Assembly (NCBI GenBank): GCA_038373885.1
Contig: JAWZYV010016048.1
Location: 620,001-684,000, forward strand
Direction: 5' to 3'
DNA from: Cheiracanthium punctorium
Lineage: Eukaryota; Arthropoda; Arachnida; Araneae; Cheiracanthiidae
Length of the DNA: 64,000 bases
Positions 22,699-34,575 of the stretch are shown here, piece by piece (the first letter of the stretch is position 1; every line of letters starts with the position of its first letter). The notes under the pieces were generated by a model that saw only the letters and a list, made by a program, of their open reading frames with translations, ran no database searches and was not told the DNA's origin. The position numbers and the translations under genes are program-made.

Positions 22699-23450
22699 CG
22701 AGGGTCAGTCAAAAAGTTACTTGCACTGCTTAAGAAAACAAAACAGCATAGATATTTTACAATAAATTTATTTATATTTGAAAGTTCCATGCAAAATCTA
22801 CTTTTTAGCGTAACTACCTCCGTTACCTAGTATTTTTCGAGGTTCGTAAGTATTTTTCGAGGCGTGGTACAAGTTTTTCGATGCCTTCTGCAAAGAAATC
22901 ACGTCCAATGCCCGATACCCATGCTGTTAAAGCAGCTTTCAACTCCCCATCCGAGTGGTACCGTTGCTTTGAAAGTAATAAACTTTTCGACATATGAACG
23001 AAGTCCCTTAGCTTTTGGTAAGTAGTTACAATCTTCTTTCATGGTACCAAAGCCTGGAAGTCACACGGTGAAAGGTCTGGATTATAAGGAGGGCGATCCT
23101 AGATCAGCGCTTCGCGTCGTTAAATATGTACGTCCGTTCTGAAACTTGCTGCGCCACTTCGCGATAGATTAACGTGACATTGCATTTTCTCTATAAACGT
23201 CATGCAACTTTCGATAGGTTCACAGTAGTTGCACCTTTTCGCCCACAAAAAATTTCCAATTTGGACGCCACTTACAGCTGGCGAGACATGTTTACGACTG
23301 GTTAGCGGACAAACTATACGTGCCTCGGGAAAGCTGTTACGTCACATGATACAGCTAAATGTCTGAAGCGTCGCCTGATAGTTTCATCAAAACAGACTTT
23401 GACAGAAAAAATTTACGAAGGGGTGCAACTAACTTTCTGCATATCGACTT
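22699..23450 (-). mobile_element. Decayed mariner-like transposon (about 750 bp)
   Basis: The left end CGAGGGTCAGTCAAAAAGTT and the right end form an imperfect inverted pair, clearest over AAAGTTASTTGCAC. On the minus strand, broken frames show DRPPYNPDLSPCDFQALVP, the mariner block with the third catalytic Asp (pattern HPPYSPDLAPSDF). They also show SDGELKAALTAWVSGIGRDF and FFAEGIEKLVPRLEKY, the C-terminal end pattern. Stops and frameshifts are numerous. The N-terminal half, which would lie toward 23450, is largely unrecognisable. Internally deleted and inactive. Confidence 0.65.
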
Positions 23451-25673
23451 GCGAATATTAAAATTCTCAAGTCGATATGTTCTTTCATTAAGTTAAGATG
23501 TTTTCAGTATCCCGTCAATATATAATTGTATACAAAATGGAAAAACTTTAGTTGTTTCTATAATATTACTTTGTTTCTACGGGATGGCTATAAAATAACG
23601 TGATGTGGTCAGAGCCCCCTAAAAAATAAAGTATTGAACATGAGATAACCAATTTTTATGGGCGTACATAGTGGATCATCGTATTTTGATTTTTAAAGAA
23701 GAAAAAATATGTACTAAATAGGCATTACTAAGGGAAGTATAGGTGCTCTTTACCGTGTTGTTACACTGTAGTGTAACAAACTAAAGAAATGAGAAGCATA
23801 TTACATCCAAGTAAAAACACAACAACTTCGCACGTCCGTAGAATTGTTTGTAAACAAAGCTATCTAATTGCCACTAGAATCACAATAAATTCCTGCGTGA
23901 ACTTTTTCTCCTTTCCTCTTCATCTCAGAGCAAGAGGAATTACGTCACGACGCAGCGAAACTGGTTCTGTTCACCGATCACCCAGGTCAGGGGAATGACT
24001 CAGCGGAAAATGAAAAAATGTTTCCTCCACTCTCAGTGGCAACGGCTTTCAAAAAAATTGACCGAAAAAAGTTCGTTGAGGCAGTTGTGCTGTTTGAATG
24101 GTAGAGTGACGGTGCGTGTTTTTTTAGGCGTGGATGCACACTTTTTCTTCGAATGTTCGTTGGCAGGCCGAAGACTGCACGAACAGGGCATCCCCCGCCT
24201 CGCTGCAATTTTCTACTTTTTACTACGCTATTTAAAAAGATTTGTTTATGTAAAATCATGAAGACGAAGAGATGTTAAATATTGCTAAAAAAAATTCATC
24301 AAATTATGCGAATATAGATGTGTTCATCGTAAAAAATTTTATGTCCTGCTCCGAAGCGGCTGAGGCTCTACATTTTTTATCTATATTCATCGATGATTTG
24401 TACTACAAAAATTCTGCGGTGAAGAGAAATTATTAATCAGTGTTGACTCAACATAAAAAAATATGACAGAATTGATGTCGCTTTATTTCTACCAAAGAAT
24501 TTGTCCATGTGACAACTGCTAAGCTGTGCATACGTACTAAAGACTGATGAATCACTCTGATGAACTGTTTTCTCCAGCTAAGATGTGCATACGTGTTAAA
24601 AACTTGATTTACTGCCAAGGGCATCGGTGGTAATGTAGAACTTTACAAATTTCATTTTATTCTCCTTCAAAGAAAAATCTTGAAGTGGTTCTAGTAAAAA
24701 AAATTTTGAACTTGAAAATTAACATGAGAAATATTGTTGTGAAAATGTATTGAAATCTGAATTGAATATGATATATTAGTGTAATAAAATGTCAATTGAG
24801 ATCATTATTTTTAGTATTAATAACTGCAAAAATCAGCATGATAATTAATTTGTAATAGTTAATTTTCATCAGCAATTAATTAGTTAAGTTATGCAAATTA
24901 CTTTGAATCCATGCATTTGTTTGAAAATGATGATAAATTTGAATATTATTCCTAAGTTTCTCGATGAGGAGCGAATATATGGTGTGCTCCATGTAAGGTA
25001 CTTTGAAAATGTTTCTATATGTTAGTAAAATTTCAATGATAAATTAGGGGAAAATTGAATTGTTGTAAATTATTTAATCTAGAAAATTATTTTTCAAATA
25101 TCCTCTAATAAAGAAAGTTGGTACCAAAATGAATCCGTAATTTTTTGTCTCCCTGCATGCTATTTAATTTACAGCTGGAGACAGTGGAGAAAATGACAAA
25201 CCTTTAATCTTATTTCCAGGTGAGTTCCTCTAGTTTGCATGGCTATTGTATAAATTAATTTTTTTTATTCTCACAACGCAATGATATTACCACTATACGT
25301 TGAGGTGTGGGTGCCTTAATTCAGTGTAGAATATTGGTATTTCTGAGCCTTGAGTATCATTGTAGAAATTTCTCAAACAAATATTTTGAACAGGTTAAAC
25401 TTAGGTTCCTCAGTTTGGCCAGGGCCTTCCATAATCTGCACTTTTTATCTGGAAGTAATTTGGTACTTATTATTTCTCATGTTTAAAATTTTTACCTTTT
25501 CAATTACCAGCATTCTCACTGAAATTCAGTTAAATTTAAATTAAAATAATTTTTTTTACCACTCGCATTTTGGCACCCGCATCAACTTAACACGTGTAAA
25601 ATGCATTAATCTGCATAATGATGATTCTTGTTGTGATCAAGAAACACAATATAAAAAGCACAATATATATAAA
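23451..25673. other. Spacer with one GC-richer patch; no supported gene
   Basis: The 23790-24200 patch is less AT-rich and carries TGACTCA (about 23996). Short frames run through it on both strands but none has a recognisable domain. At 25210-25225 a pyrimidine-rich tract ending TTTCCAG is followed directly by GTGAGT, a juxtaposed acceptor and donor. Two diverged copies of GCTAAGxTGTGCATACGT occur near 24520 and 24580. Confidence 0.45.
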
Positions 25674-25973
25674 GAAAGTCTGGGACAATTTTCATCATTC
25701 TGAGGCCAACTGGCTTGAAAGAGTTGCAACTTCTGTAACTTTTTGCAGATTAACCGCTTTGCTTACCTTACCGGGTTGCTATGCTTGAGTCCTGTAGTTG
25801 CAAACCGCTGAATCAAGTTTTGTTATGCTCATCGGCCCTTTTCGTAACTTCTTAACCCCCGAAAATCACGAAAGGCAGTAAAGGCATACTCCATTCTGCT
25901 GTAACAGATATTGGCTGTTTAGAGCCAAGAAAGTTAGTTGGCCTCAGAATGATGAAAGTTATTCAGTTCTTTC
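25674..25973. mobile_element. MITE of about 300 bp with 22-bp perfect inner inverted repeats
   Basis: The segments 25690-25711 (TTTCATCATTCTGAGGCC and on) and 25936-25957 are perfect reverse complements. Weaker symmetry continues outward to GAAAG at 25674 and CTTTC at 25973. The interior has no coding potential. No clear target duplication was found, so the outer ends and the superfamily are uncertain. Confidence 0.55.
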
Positions 25974-28032
25974 CTTTTATTCTCGTAATCCCAAAAAACA
26001 GAAAGCAGTTATGCAAATTACGTATATTATTCTGGGAATAGCACCTGCATTCCCCTAGTGTTAAATTTTGGTACGACTTTAAAAAAATTACATGGTCCAC
26101 TACGTACGCCCATCAAATTTTGTTATGTATCGTCCAATACTTTACTTGTTAGAGGTCTACTTTACTTGTACTTTACTAGAGAATACTTTACTTGTACTCT
26201 CTATTATTTATTCCCTGAACATAAAAATGACAACCTTTTTGAGCTGTGCAACAGGAAGTAAATTGTACTATAATGTCAAAAACGGATTACGTTTAATGTA
26301 AAAATTAGAGGATTTAAGTATGAAAGTAATTTTAGTGTAAAGTTATATCTAATGTGAGAATAAGATAAGATAAAATATTTATATGTGTGTACATACATTA
26401 CAGTTTAAATAACAATTATATAATTATAAGTTCGCGATCTTATTCTAAACAAAAAAAAACTCATAATATTTGTATTCATCTTTGCATATACTATCGTGAA
26501 AAAAAAAAATGTTTTGATTTATATGATAGTCTAGCTAAATGACTAAGGTAAATAAACTAGCTACTTTCTCTTCGCATAGAAGAATAGATTGTTTATCAAG
26601 AATACGAAAAGCACAAAAAATTTCAGAATTCACAGTCATTTAATAGAAACAAAAGATTTCTGAACAATTAAATGCTAAAAGCCTGAAGTATGATAGTGTT
26701 TGACAGTTGAAAAATGCGTAACATAGCAAGTAGACAGGAAGAATCAATGTGTTAATGTAAGTGTCACTTCTTCGTGGAGAATTTTACTAACTCTTTGGAA
26801 GTCTAAAGGTAGCAGTTTTTAAGGTTCAAATATGAAATTATATCAGTTTCTTTATGTTGATACCTTATATTGGATGAAATTTCAAACGTACTTATTTTTT
26901 TTTCAACAGAACCTTAAAAATAATATTTAAAATTCAAATGCGAAACTAACGGTTCATTCTGAAAAGTAATGTTTAGAGTGAACGCTACTAAAAATTAAAC
27001 AAGATAAGTCCTATAGAAATACATTTCTTAGATATAAACGTTAAGCATCATTATATCTATTATTTCCAATCTACAATGATAGTTGCAAATGCTTTATTTT
27101 GAAAGGATTTATATTTTAATATATATCTCGCCGTGAAACGCTATTCAAATTTCTCCATCCATCCGTCCATCCTTTGCTTCCTCAACAAAAGAATCCCCGC
27201 TGATAAATAAATCCTTAACTCCCGAACATACTTGACACGGGGCTTCCGTTACCTTTACAATAGATAATTCTAAATACATGTATTTTCTTTCTCTAGTAGA
27301 CAGACTCTATCGATTTTTCAGAGTGGAACTTGAAAAGGATAAATGAACAACAATGCATTGTCTCGTAACTGATGAGAACACGTAACTAGCCTATTAGTGA
27401 ACGGAATTTAAGACATACGATTGAGAGTTCCATCAAGATTTTTATGTACCAGCTGTAAACGTTTTCCAAGAGAGAACAGTATTGAATATCAAGGAATAAA
27501 TATTGAGATTTGAAACTAAGAGATAAAGACTTTAATGGCTTTTTATATAGTACTGAGGTAATAAAAATTTAAGTTAATTAAATTTCCAAGGTGTTGGTGT
27601 TTTGTGATAACACACAGAATATATGTTGGGTGTAGGAAATGTATCTCGCATAACTGACAAATGATTATTGGGAGAGAGTTGAAAATTTTTATTAAGAGGT
27701 GTCGCAGCATCTGCTTCTGCACCTGCCTTCTTTGTGCAGTCAATTGGTTAGTTAACTTACAGCATCATCTAGAAATCGTGCATTATGCAGTTCATGGGCA
27801 GTCACTGTTTAAACTACATTTTTGGATCCTTTAATCTATTTAAAAGAAAACAAAATAATCCTTAAAGCTTGTATAACTTAATATATGTGCGAAGAAGACA
27901 CGTGGGTCCATATCAGATTTTTTTAAACATAGAATTTTACTTTTCATTTAAGTACTGAAATATTTTTTAAATTTTTACAATTTTTTTTTACAAATGTTTT
28001 TAATAAAACATTATTCTCGCTTGAACCCTTTT
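25974..28032. other. AT-rich spacer, no gene seen
   Basis: Short motif-free frames only. The less AT-rich piece near 27130-27290 was not recognised. Confidence 0.5.
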
Positions 28033-28037
28033 CCTAC

Positions 28038-29050
28038 TATCATATAAGGAACAAAGTCATAGGAATGCGAAAAGTACTTGTATAGAGTAATGGTCCTAAA
28101 TAAATCTTCAACACCTTGTGATCGTACAGGAAATTTCTACCCTTGCAGGTTCTAATTAAAAAAAAAAAAACTCTCGAGTGGTCCGACTCCAATAAATTTC
28201 AAAAAGGACACATACCTGTTTTATGGATGACAACGAACGGAGAGTAGTGATGCCGAAATCTTGTACACTAAAAACGCTCTAATTTATCACACACACATAT
28301 AACTCCGGTGATGCGTTGTTTATTATGAAGACACCAAACCATATAAGAAAAAAAAGAACTTTTTTTATTTACGCATGATAAATATGGGCAAAATGGTGCT
28401 GGTCAACTAACACAAATTATAAAGTTACACAAACAAGAATTTAAAAAAAAAATGGCACATGGGGCCACCAAGGAGGACTATGCCTCATAAAAAAAAACCG
28501 TACACACAGCAGGCCGACGAGCAGAGAACTGACGCTCACGTCTTTGCGATCCGTGGGCTCGGAGCTCGCCATTTTCGCCAAGCGTGGCGAGATAGACTGC
28601 TGTAGCCAATCAGGAGCCTGCACAATGTCTGCGTACCTGGCGATATGTTCGCCATCGTAGCGGTCGTCTTTTTGTAACCCTACGCTAGCAGGACGGAATT
28701 TCCACGTGGCGGAAGGTTCGACGATGTTCTAGAACATTCGCCATTTTTCAGGAAGGTTGTAGCACTTGTACTTACGGGGACGAGACATCGGTACATCATT
28801 GCATGACGGCTAGCTAGGCCTGGGAGCAACTTCCACGTGGGAAATTAAAGTTATCGTCCTTTAGCTCTCATGATTAAAAAAAATTTATAGTAGAAGGAAA
28901 ATTTCCTTTTACAAGAACAAATATGGCTGAAACATTGGGGGATATGATAAATCAGAGAAAAAAAAGGAAATTTGCAATTCTTTGTAGTATGTTAAATTTT
29001 AGAAAAATGGTGTGAACCTAAATTTTATAAAGGGGTGTCACTATGTGACA
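28038..29050 (-). repeat. 3' LTR of the 9 kb Gypsy element (1,013 bp)
   Basis: On the element strand it begins TGTCACATAGTGACACC and ends TTATATGATA. It matches 36064-37078 except for a G/A difference near 28614/36644 and two poly-A length changes. Unusually long for a Gypsy LTR. Confidence 0.92.
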
Positions 29051-29059
29051 TCCTCCCGC
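29051..29059 (-). promoter_or_regulatory. Polypurine tract of the 9 kb Gypsy element
   Basis: On the element strand GCGGGAGGA abuts the 3' LTR, the usual place and composition for the plus-strand primer. Confidence 0.7.
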
Positions 29060-30345
29060 AAAACAGGGAAGAAAAAAAAGAACAACCAGCACCATGGGCT
29101 ACAAAGGGAATTACAATGTCGACGGACAACTGTCGACCAAAGGAACAGATACAATACATTTTCATATATAAAAAAAATACAGACAGAGTTAAACAGTTGA
29201 CGCACCTACAAATTGTGCGTATAACTTCAGAACACATTTGTTGCCTGGGAATAAAAAAAATTCATATAAATTTGTACATACATGGTAAAAGTGTTGTAAA
29301 ATTTCGCAGTTCTCCTATTAGTTTAAATTTTACAAGCATTGACATTATTCGTAGCAGTATGTGCATATTTCAACTAGGTTACACGAAAAGATACATCCAT
29401 TATGACAATGTTTTATATATGGCACTAGTATAAAGAAAGTATATAAAAGAAACATACAGAAATACACTATAAAGAAAACATTTACTGTAAAAGGTGGGCA
29501 TTGGTACCAATGGGGGGACACAAACTTTTGTTATTTACACACTTATTTATACATTTAGGAGCAAACTAAAATGAAACTTAGGTGTATTACATAGTACATA
29601 CAGTTATACGCTGATACACGTGTTGGCATGTGCACATGCTGAACCAGTATAGAGTGACTTATACTGCAGGAAGATTATGTACATTCACTACATTAATGCA
29701 AGTTTATGAAGGAAAAGTCAAATAAATATGGAGAATAACCATATCCCTGGTACAAAGAGAAAAAACCAAAAACTGACCATAGGTCACAAGAAAGGAAGTG
29801 AAATGGACAAAGGAAGGAAACGAAAAAAATTGAACAGTATGGTGCAAGGGCCAAGTAAACCTTGTTCAAAGATTGAAAACAAATGAGAACCCTCTGTTCT
29901 GACAAAGGAAACACAACAAAACATGGCTGCGAAGTTATATTATTCTTGCAATAGACAAATGTAAATCAATGAGTATACAATATGTTATATAAATTGCATT
30001 TACTTGTTTTACCACGAAGTTACACAACATTATTGGTATGCAGGTACTGTATGTAAATATCACATCTTAGAGCATTTTCAATTGATCAATATTTGTATGT
30101 TTAAATACACTTTACTATTGGATACCTGAGAAACTGTGCTGTTAAGGTAAGTTTTAGTTTTATCGTATTTGTATGTATATCAGTTCAAAAGTCCTTGGAG
30201 TGTTATCCAGGTGGAAAGAGAAGTATAAGGCAACTTTACACCCGCCAGCAGGCATAATAACAAAGCATTTGTGAGAAGAACAAACCTGTATCTAAAAGAT
30301 GGTAAATTGTTGCAACATTGTTAAAAGGATACATGGAATGCAGAT
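29060..30345 (-). other. 3' noncoding region of the 9 kb Gypsy element
   Basis: About 1.29 kb lies between the pol stop and the polypurine tract. This is the position of env in errantivirus-like elements, but the frames here are short (up to 73 codons on the element strand, 132 on the other) with no signal peptide plus transmembrane arrangement I can support. It may be an env remnant or simply a long 3' untranslated region. Confidence 0.55.
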
Positions 30346-33300
30346 CTACTTCTTTGTGCGACTTCTGAGGGGATAAGGACTCCTGGCTCGAACTGGTTGG
30401 ATAACAGGCAGATGTGAGGGGATGTCATCTTCATCAGTTGTTTGGTCTGGACTGCTCGGAGGATCTTGCAGCACTTGTTGTTGGTTCGGCAGAGGCTCAA
30501 GTTCATCAGGAAAATCACAGACTGTGGGACTGGTATCACCGTTTATGTCGTCATCCATATTATTGTGGGACATTAAACCTGTTGGTTGTGCCGCTGATGC
30601 AGAAGGTTGAGAGTGCTCAATCAGATGAGGCTTACGTTGAGGGACAAAAATAAGTTTGTTTATGTGAACTTTCTTTATAGGTGCATGCGATTCTTCTTTT
30701 CGCTGAATCGATACAATGACTGGACTATGCACTGTTTTGACGATGTATGGTCCTGTATTTGAATAGTGAAATGCACCTTTATTTTTTAAGTAGACTGTAT
30801 CATTCACTCTTGGTTTTCTTATTTTTGCTTTTTGGTGTTGTTTACTATTTTGAAGGTGCTGGAAATTTAGTAAGTTTTCATGGACTTGCTTGTATATTTT
30901 CTCAAGGTTTTCTAACATATTATTGTAATCGCTTTCTTCATCGAGTATACGTGTTTTCATAGGTGTAAAATTGTCATACATTGTCGCCAGAGAACGGCCA
31001 AAGTGGACCTTATTAGGTGAAAAGCCAATTGTTGAGTGTGCCGAAGAGTTATATAACATTTGATGAATCTTAATGGCGTGGAAAAATGAAAGATTATCTT
31101 GCATAAGTGCTTTAATTGTTGCTTTTATAGAGGTGTTTATTCTTTCCGAGACTGAGTTAGCCTGCGGGTGAGCAACTGTAGTGTGTTGTATCTTAATGCC
31201 CAACATATTGTTAAACTCATGCATCATAGCTGAGGTAAACTGTGAACCCTGATCGGTCAGTATTAGTTGAGGTCTTCCAAAGGTGCAAAAATAGTCAAAC
31301 AGAAGTTTACAAGTATTCATAGCAGTAATTTTTTTTATCGGATACAGGTATAGGAATTTTGAGAAGTGATCAATTACTGTCAGAATAGAATAGCCATTTC
31401 TGAACGGACCAACAAAGTCCAGTGATATAAATTCTCCCGGTCTGGTTGGTATATGTGTGTTTTGAAAAGGTGCAGGTGGAATTGTAATGGGTTTTGAGGA
31501 GAGGCATCTTGAGCAGGACTTGACGAAATTAACTGTATGAGCAAATAAACCTTTCCACCAAAAATTTTCCAGGATAGCATTGTATGTTTTGATGATGCCA
31601 AAGTGTGCTATATGATGGATTCTTAAGCACTTGGCCTGTAAGGATAGTGGAACAACAACTTTAAATTGTGTGGAAATCTGGTCTTCCGTCTTACATTGTT
31701 GCATGAATTTTAAAAGTCCAGTACTGGGGCATATAATATAATTTTTGTGTTTGGTTGGGCCAATTTTTCTTATGTCTTGGATGATCTTCTTCAAGTCTGC
31801 ATCATTATTCTGTTCATATAGCAATGTAGGAATTGAAATTTCACATAAAGGATCTGGTGGTGGTCTAGAAATTATATTGTGGTCATCTTCTGCAGTGTAG
31901 GTATGTAATTCATTTATGTTTTCATTATGTACTGGGATTATGTCATTACTTCGTATTAAATTAGGATTAGATTGAACATCTTCAGAATTATGTTTGAAAG
32001 ATGTCCTTGAGAAAAAATCAGCAAGAACATTCTGTTTACCAGGTACATGTTCAAAGACAAAAGTATACTCTGACAGTTCCAGTAACCATCTTGATATAAT
32101 ATCTGCAGGTGAAGTGATCTTTTTGTAGTGTTTTAGTGGTTTGCTATCAGACAGTATGGTAAATTCTCTTCCATACAGAATGTTTTTGAATGCATGAACT
32201 CCTTTTACAATAGCCATAAGTTCCAGCTTTATAGCGGGGTAGTTCTTTTCAGCATTACGAAGTGCTTTAGAGAAATAGGCAACAGGTAAGAGATTATTAT
32301 TATCTGGTGACTTTTGCATTAATATGGCCGAAATTGCATGCGCCGAGGCATCTGTGTTTAAATAAAAGTGCTTGTTAAAATCCGGTTGTTGAAGGAAAGG
32401 TGTTTTAAAAAAAATATCTTGGAGTGTCTGAAAAGCAGCTTGATGAGTGGGAGTCCATTTAAATGAAACCTTTGGTGATGTTAGTAAGACAAGTGGGTCT
32501 GTTAATTCTGCATACCTGGGAATAAGTTGTCTGTAAAAGCTGCAAATGCCTAGAAATTTTTTGACCTGCCTTTTTGTTGTAGGAACAGGGAAAGAAGTTA
32601 TCTTGCTGATATTGGAATTTATGGGAGCTATTTTAGATTGAGATACCCTGAACCCAAGGAAATTAACTTCTTCTTTGTGAAAACTGCACTTTTTGAGATT
32701 TAGTGTGAGATTATATTTCTTGAATAGATTGAGTAGCTTTTGAAGTTTGACTATTGTTTCAGTAAAACTATTGGAACAAATAAGTATATCATCTTGGTAA
32801 CAGACTATTCCGGAGACGTTACACTCTTCTTTGATGGTGTCCATGAGAGCTTGAAAGATGGAAGCACTTGTTTTGAGCCCGAATGGGAGGCGATTAAACT
32901 TGTATGTACCCCATGGAGTGGTGAACGAAATCCTTTCCCTATATGTTTCCGGAAGTTCGAGCTGATGGTAAGCTGAGGGCATATCAAGAGACGTGAAGAA
33001 ACGAAAATTGGCAATGCTGTTGATTATCTGACTAATTTTTGGTAACGGGTATGATGAGTGTTGGACAATAGAATTTAAAAGGCGTAGATCGAGTGCCATT
33101 CTGTATGTTTGTTTATCTTTTTCTACGGCTCTCTTCTTGACAAGGAGCATTGGACATGCCCATGTGGCAATATTTTTAGAAATTATACCAGCAGCTTCCA
33201 TATCATTAAGTTGTTGCTGGGCTTCCTGTTGTAACGCTTGAGGTATTGGAAACGGTAGACATTTTATGGGGTAATTTGACGTAAAATGTAAAGTGGGTTC

Positions 33301-34575
33301 AATTCTATCTGTGTGGCCCATAGTAGTTAAAGATGAGGAAAAAGCCTGGAAGTTTTCTTCTAAAACTGTGTGGAGTTCCTGCTGTTCCTTTTGGGACAAG
33401 TGAGAAACGTCATATTTGCTATTGTGGAATTCTACGTATCTTTGTTGGATTATTTCTTGAGTAGGCTGAATAAGATTTACTATTTCTGCATGACCTGGAG
33501 GGGGAATTTCGGTGTTAAATTTGTTGGGCTGAGACAGGAATGGACTTCGAAAGTCAGCAATCTGAAAGATGTCTCCGACATGAGAATTCTTCTTTATGTG
33601 TTTTGCTTCATCACTGGGGTTTTCACAATAGACATCAAATTGGATTTTAAAGTGTGGTTGTGTGTGCTGTGTCTCCCGGTCTTGTGTGAGTTTCTGCTGG
33701 TCTGCCTGGCCTTGTGTGAGTTTCTGCTGGTCTGCCTGCTGTGTGCCGTGTGAAATTGAGTGTATAGACTCAAAAAAAAAAACTCGATGTGTGTCATTAG
33801 GTATAAATAAAAATTCGGTTCTAAGTAGCTCCTCTGGAATTATAGCATACATTGTGACGTATCTCTGCTCACCAGGGGCTAAAAGAGCCTTTTGTGTTGC
33901 TCGAGCTTTGCAATTAACATGATCTTGCTTATACTGCTGAGGAATGAAAGGGGGGGCATGTACATGTTTCCTCAAATCACTATCGGGTGCATTTTGTTGT
34001 TCTCGCATCTGATTTTTAAGGATGTTATTGATATGACGGTTTGCAAACTTTTGATCACTATCATTTTCAAAAAAAATATGACTTTGAGCTATTTTACACA
34101 TCTTGAAGTCGGGGAAGATTACGACATTGAATTTATGGATGAAGTCAAACCCTAACAGGACTTTGAATGATGACAATTCTGATAACTGGAAGATATACAT
34201 TGGATGTTTAAAATTATTATCCTTTATTTTAAATGACACCTCTACACATCCCTCAAAATCAACCTTAGAATTTATGGTACTTATTTCAACATTACGGCTG
34301 AGGAATCTGTAATTAAAACAATGTTTGTTTTGATGGAAAAACACCTTATCAATAATTGATATTGAGCTTCCCGTGTCGAGTAATACTGGGATATTGTGGT
34401 CAGCGAAGGCTGCAGTTATAATTGGAATATGAGGTTGTTTCTTGTTGACATTTGCAATGAATTCTTGTATTTGTGAAACTTGTAGAGGGTTCTTGTCTAT
34501 ACTGATATTTATCGATGCACTTGATGTATCTTGGGATTGAGAGTACTGGGCATCTTTCAGACTCTCGTTTATAAG
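30346..34575 (-). CDS. pol: Pol polyprotein of the 9 kb Gypsy element, about 1,409 aa, expressed by -1 frameshift
   Basis: The pol frame is open from 34584 to the stop at 30346. It has no suitable initiating ATG before the protease motif, so I begin it at the frameshift point. Domains in order: aspartic protease, LLDTGSS with the catalytic Asp at 34378-34376; a Gln-rich linker with a duplicated ADQQKLTQ unit (about 33655-33735); reverse transcriptase with YQDD at about 32800-32786; RNase H (NTDASA near 32350, then LELMAIV); integrase zinc domain (HH...C..C, about 31615-31505); integrase core Asp 31419, Asp 31254, Glu 31146, the last two 35 residues apart; a basic, Pro-rich tail ending SRTKK. 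No stops or shifts inside. Likely enzymatically complete, but it depends on translation of the disrupted gag. Confidence 0.93.
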   Translation of the reverse strand, partial: LINESLKDAQYSQSQDTSSASINISIDKNPLQVSQIQEFIANVNKKQPHIPIITAAFADHNIPVLLDTGSSISIIDKVFFHQNKHCFNYRFLSRNVEISTINSKVDFEGCVEVSFKIKDNNFKHPMYIFQLSELSSFKVLLGFDFIHKFNVVIFPDFKMCKIAQSHIFFENDSDQKFANRHINNILKNQMREQQNAPDSDLRKHVHAPPFIPQQYKQDHVNCKARATQKALLAPGEQRYVTMYAIIPEELLRTEFLFIPNDTHRVFFFESIHSISHGTQQADQQKLTQGQADQQKLTQDRETQHTQPHFKIQFDVYCENPSDEAKHIKKNSHVGDIFQIADFRSPFLSQPNKFNTEIPPPGHAEIVNLIQPTQEIIQQRYVEFHNSKYDVSHLSQKEQQELHTVLEENFQAFSSSLTTMGHTDRIEPTLHFTSNYPIKCLPFPIPQALQQEAQQQLNDMEAAGIISKNIATWACPMLLVKKRAVEKDKQTYRMALDLRLLNSIVQHSSYPLPKISQIINSIANFRFFTSLDMPSAYHQLELPETYRERISFTTPWGTYKFNRLPFGLKTSASIFQALMDTIKEECNVSGIVCYQDDILICSNSFTETIVKLQKLLNLFKKYNLTLNLKKCSFHKEEVNFLGFRVSQSKIAPINSNISKITSFPVPTTKRQVKKFLGICSFYRQLIPRYAELTDPLVLLTSPKVSFKWTPTHQAAFQTLQDIFFKTPFLQQPDFNKHFYLNTDASAHAISAILMQKSPDNNNLLPVAYFSKALRNAEKNYPAIKLELMAIVKGVHAFKNILYGREFTILSDSKPLKHYKKITSPADIISRWLLELSEYTFVFEHVPGKQNVLADFFSRTSFKHNSEDVQSNPNLIRSNDIIPVHNENINELHTYTAEDDHNIISRPPPDPLCEISIPTLLYEQNNDADLKKIIQDIRKIGPTKHKNYIICPSTGLLKFMQQCKTEDQISTQFKVVVPLSLQAKCLRIHHIAHFGIIKTYNAILENFWWKGLFAHTVNFVKSCSRCLSSKPITIPPAPFQNTHIPTRPGEFISLDFVGPFRNGYSILTVIDHFSKFLYLYPIKKITAMNTCKLLFDYFCTFGRPQLILTDQGSQFTSAMMHEFNNMLGIKIQHTTVAHPQANSVSERINTSIKATIKALMQDNLSFFHAIKIHQMLYNSSAHSTIGFSPNKVHFGRSLATMYDNFTPMKTRILDEESDYNNMLENLEKIYKQVHENLLNFQHLQNSKQHQKAKIRKPRVNDTVYLKNKGAFHYSNTGPYIVKTVHSPVIVSIQRKEESHAPIKKVHINKLIFVPQRKPHLIEHSQPSASAAQPTGLMSHNNMDDDINGDTSPTVCDFPDELEPLPNQQQVLQDPPSSPDQTTDEDDIPSHLPVIQPVRARSPYPLRSRTKK

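Noticed and set aside
28441..28623. 60-73-codon frames in both LTRs of the 9 kb element (also 36430-36651)
   Set aside because: They lie within LTRs, are duplicated because the LTRs are, and show no domain.
30414..30653. Plus-strand frames overlapping the minus-strand pol
   Set aside because: Antisense shadows of the pol gene.
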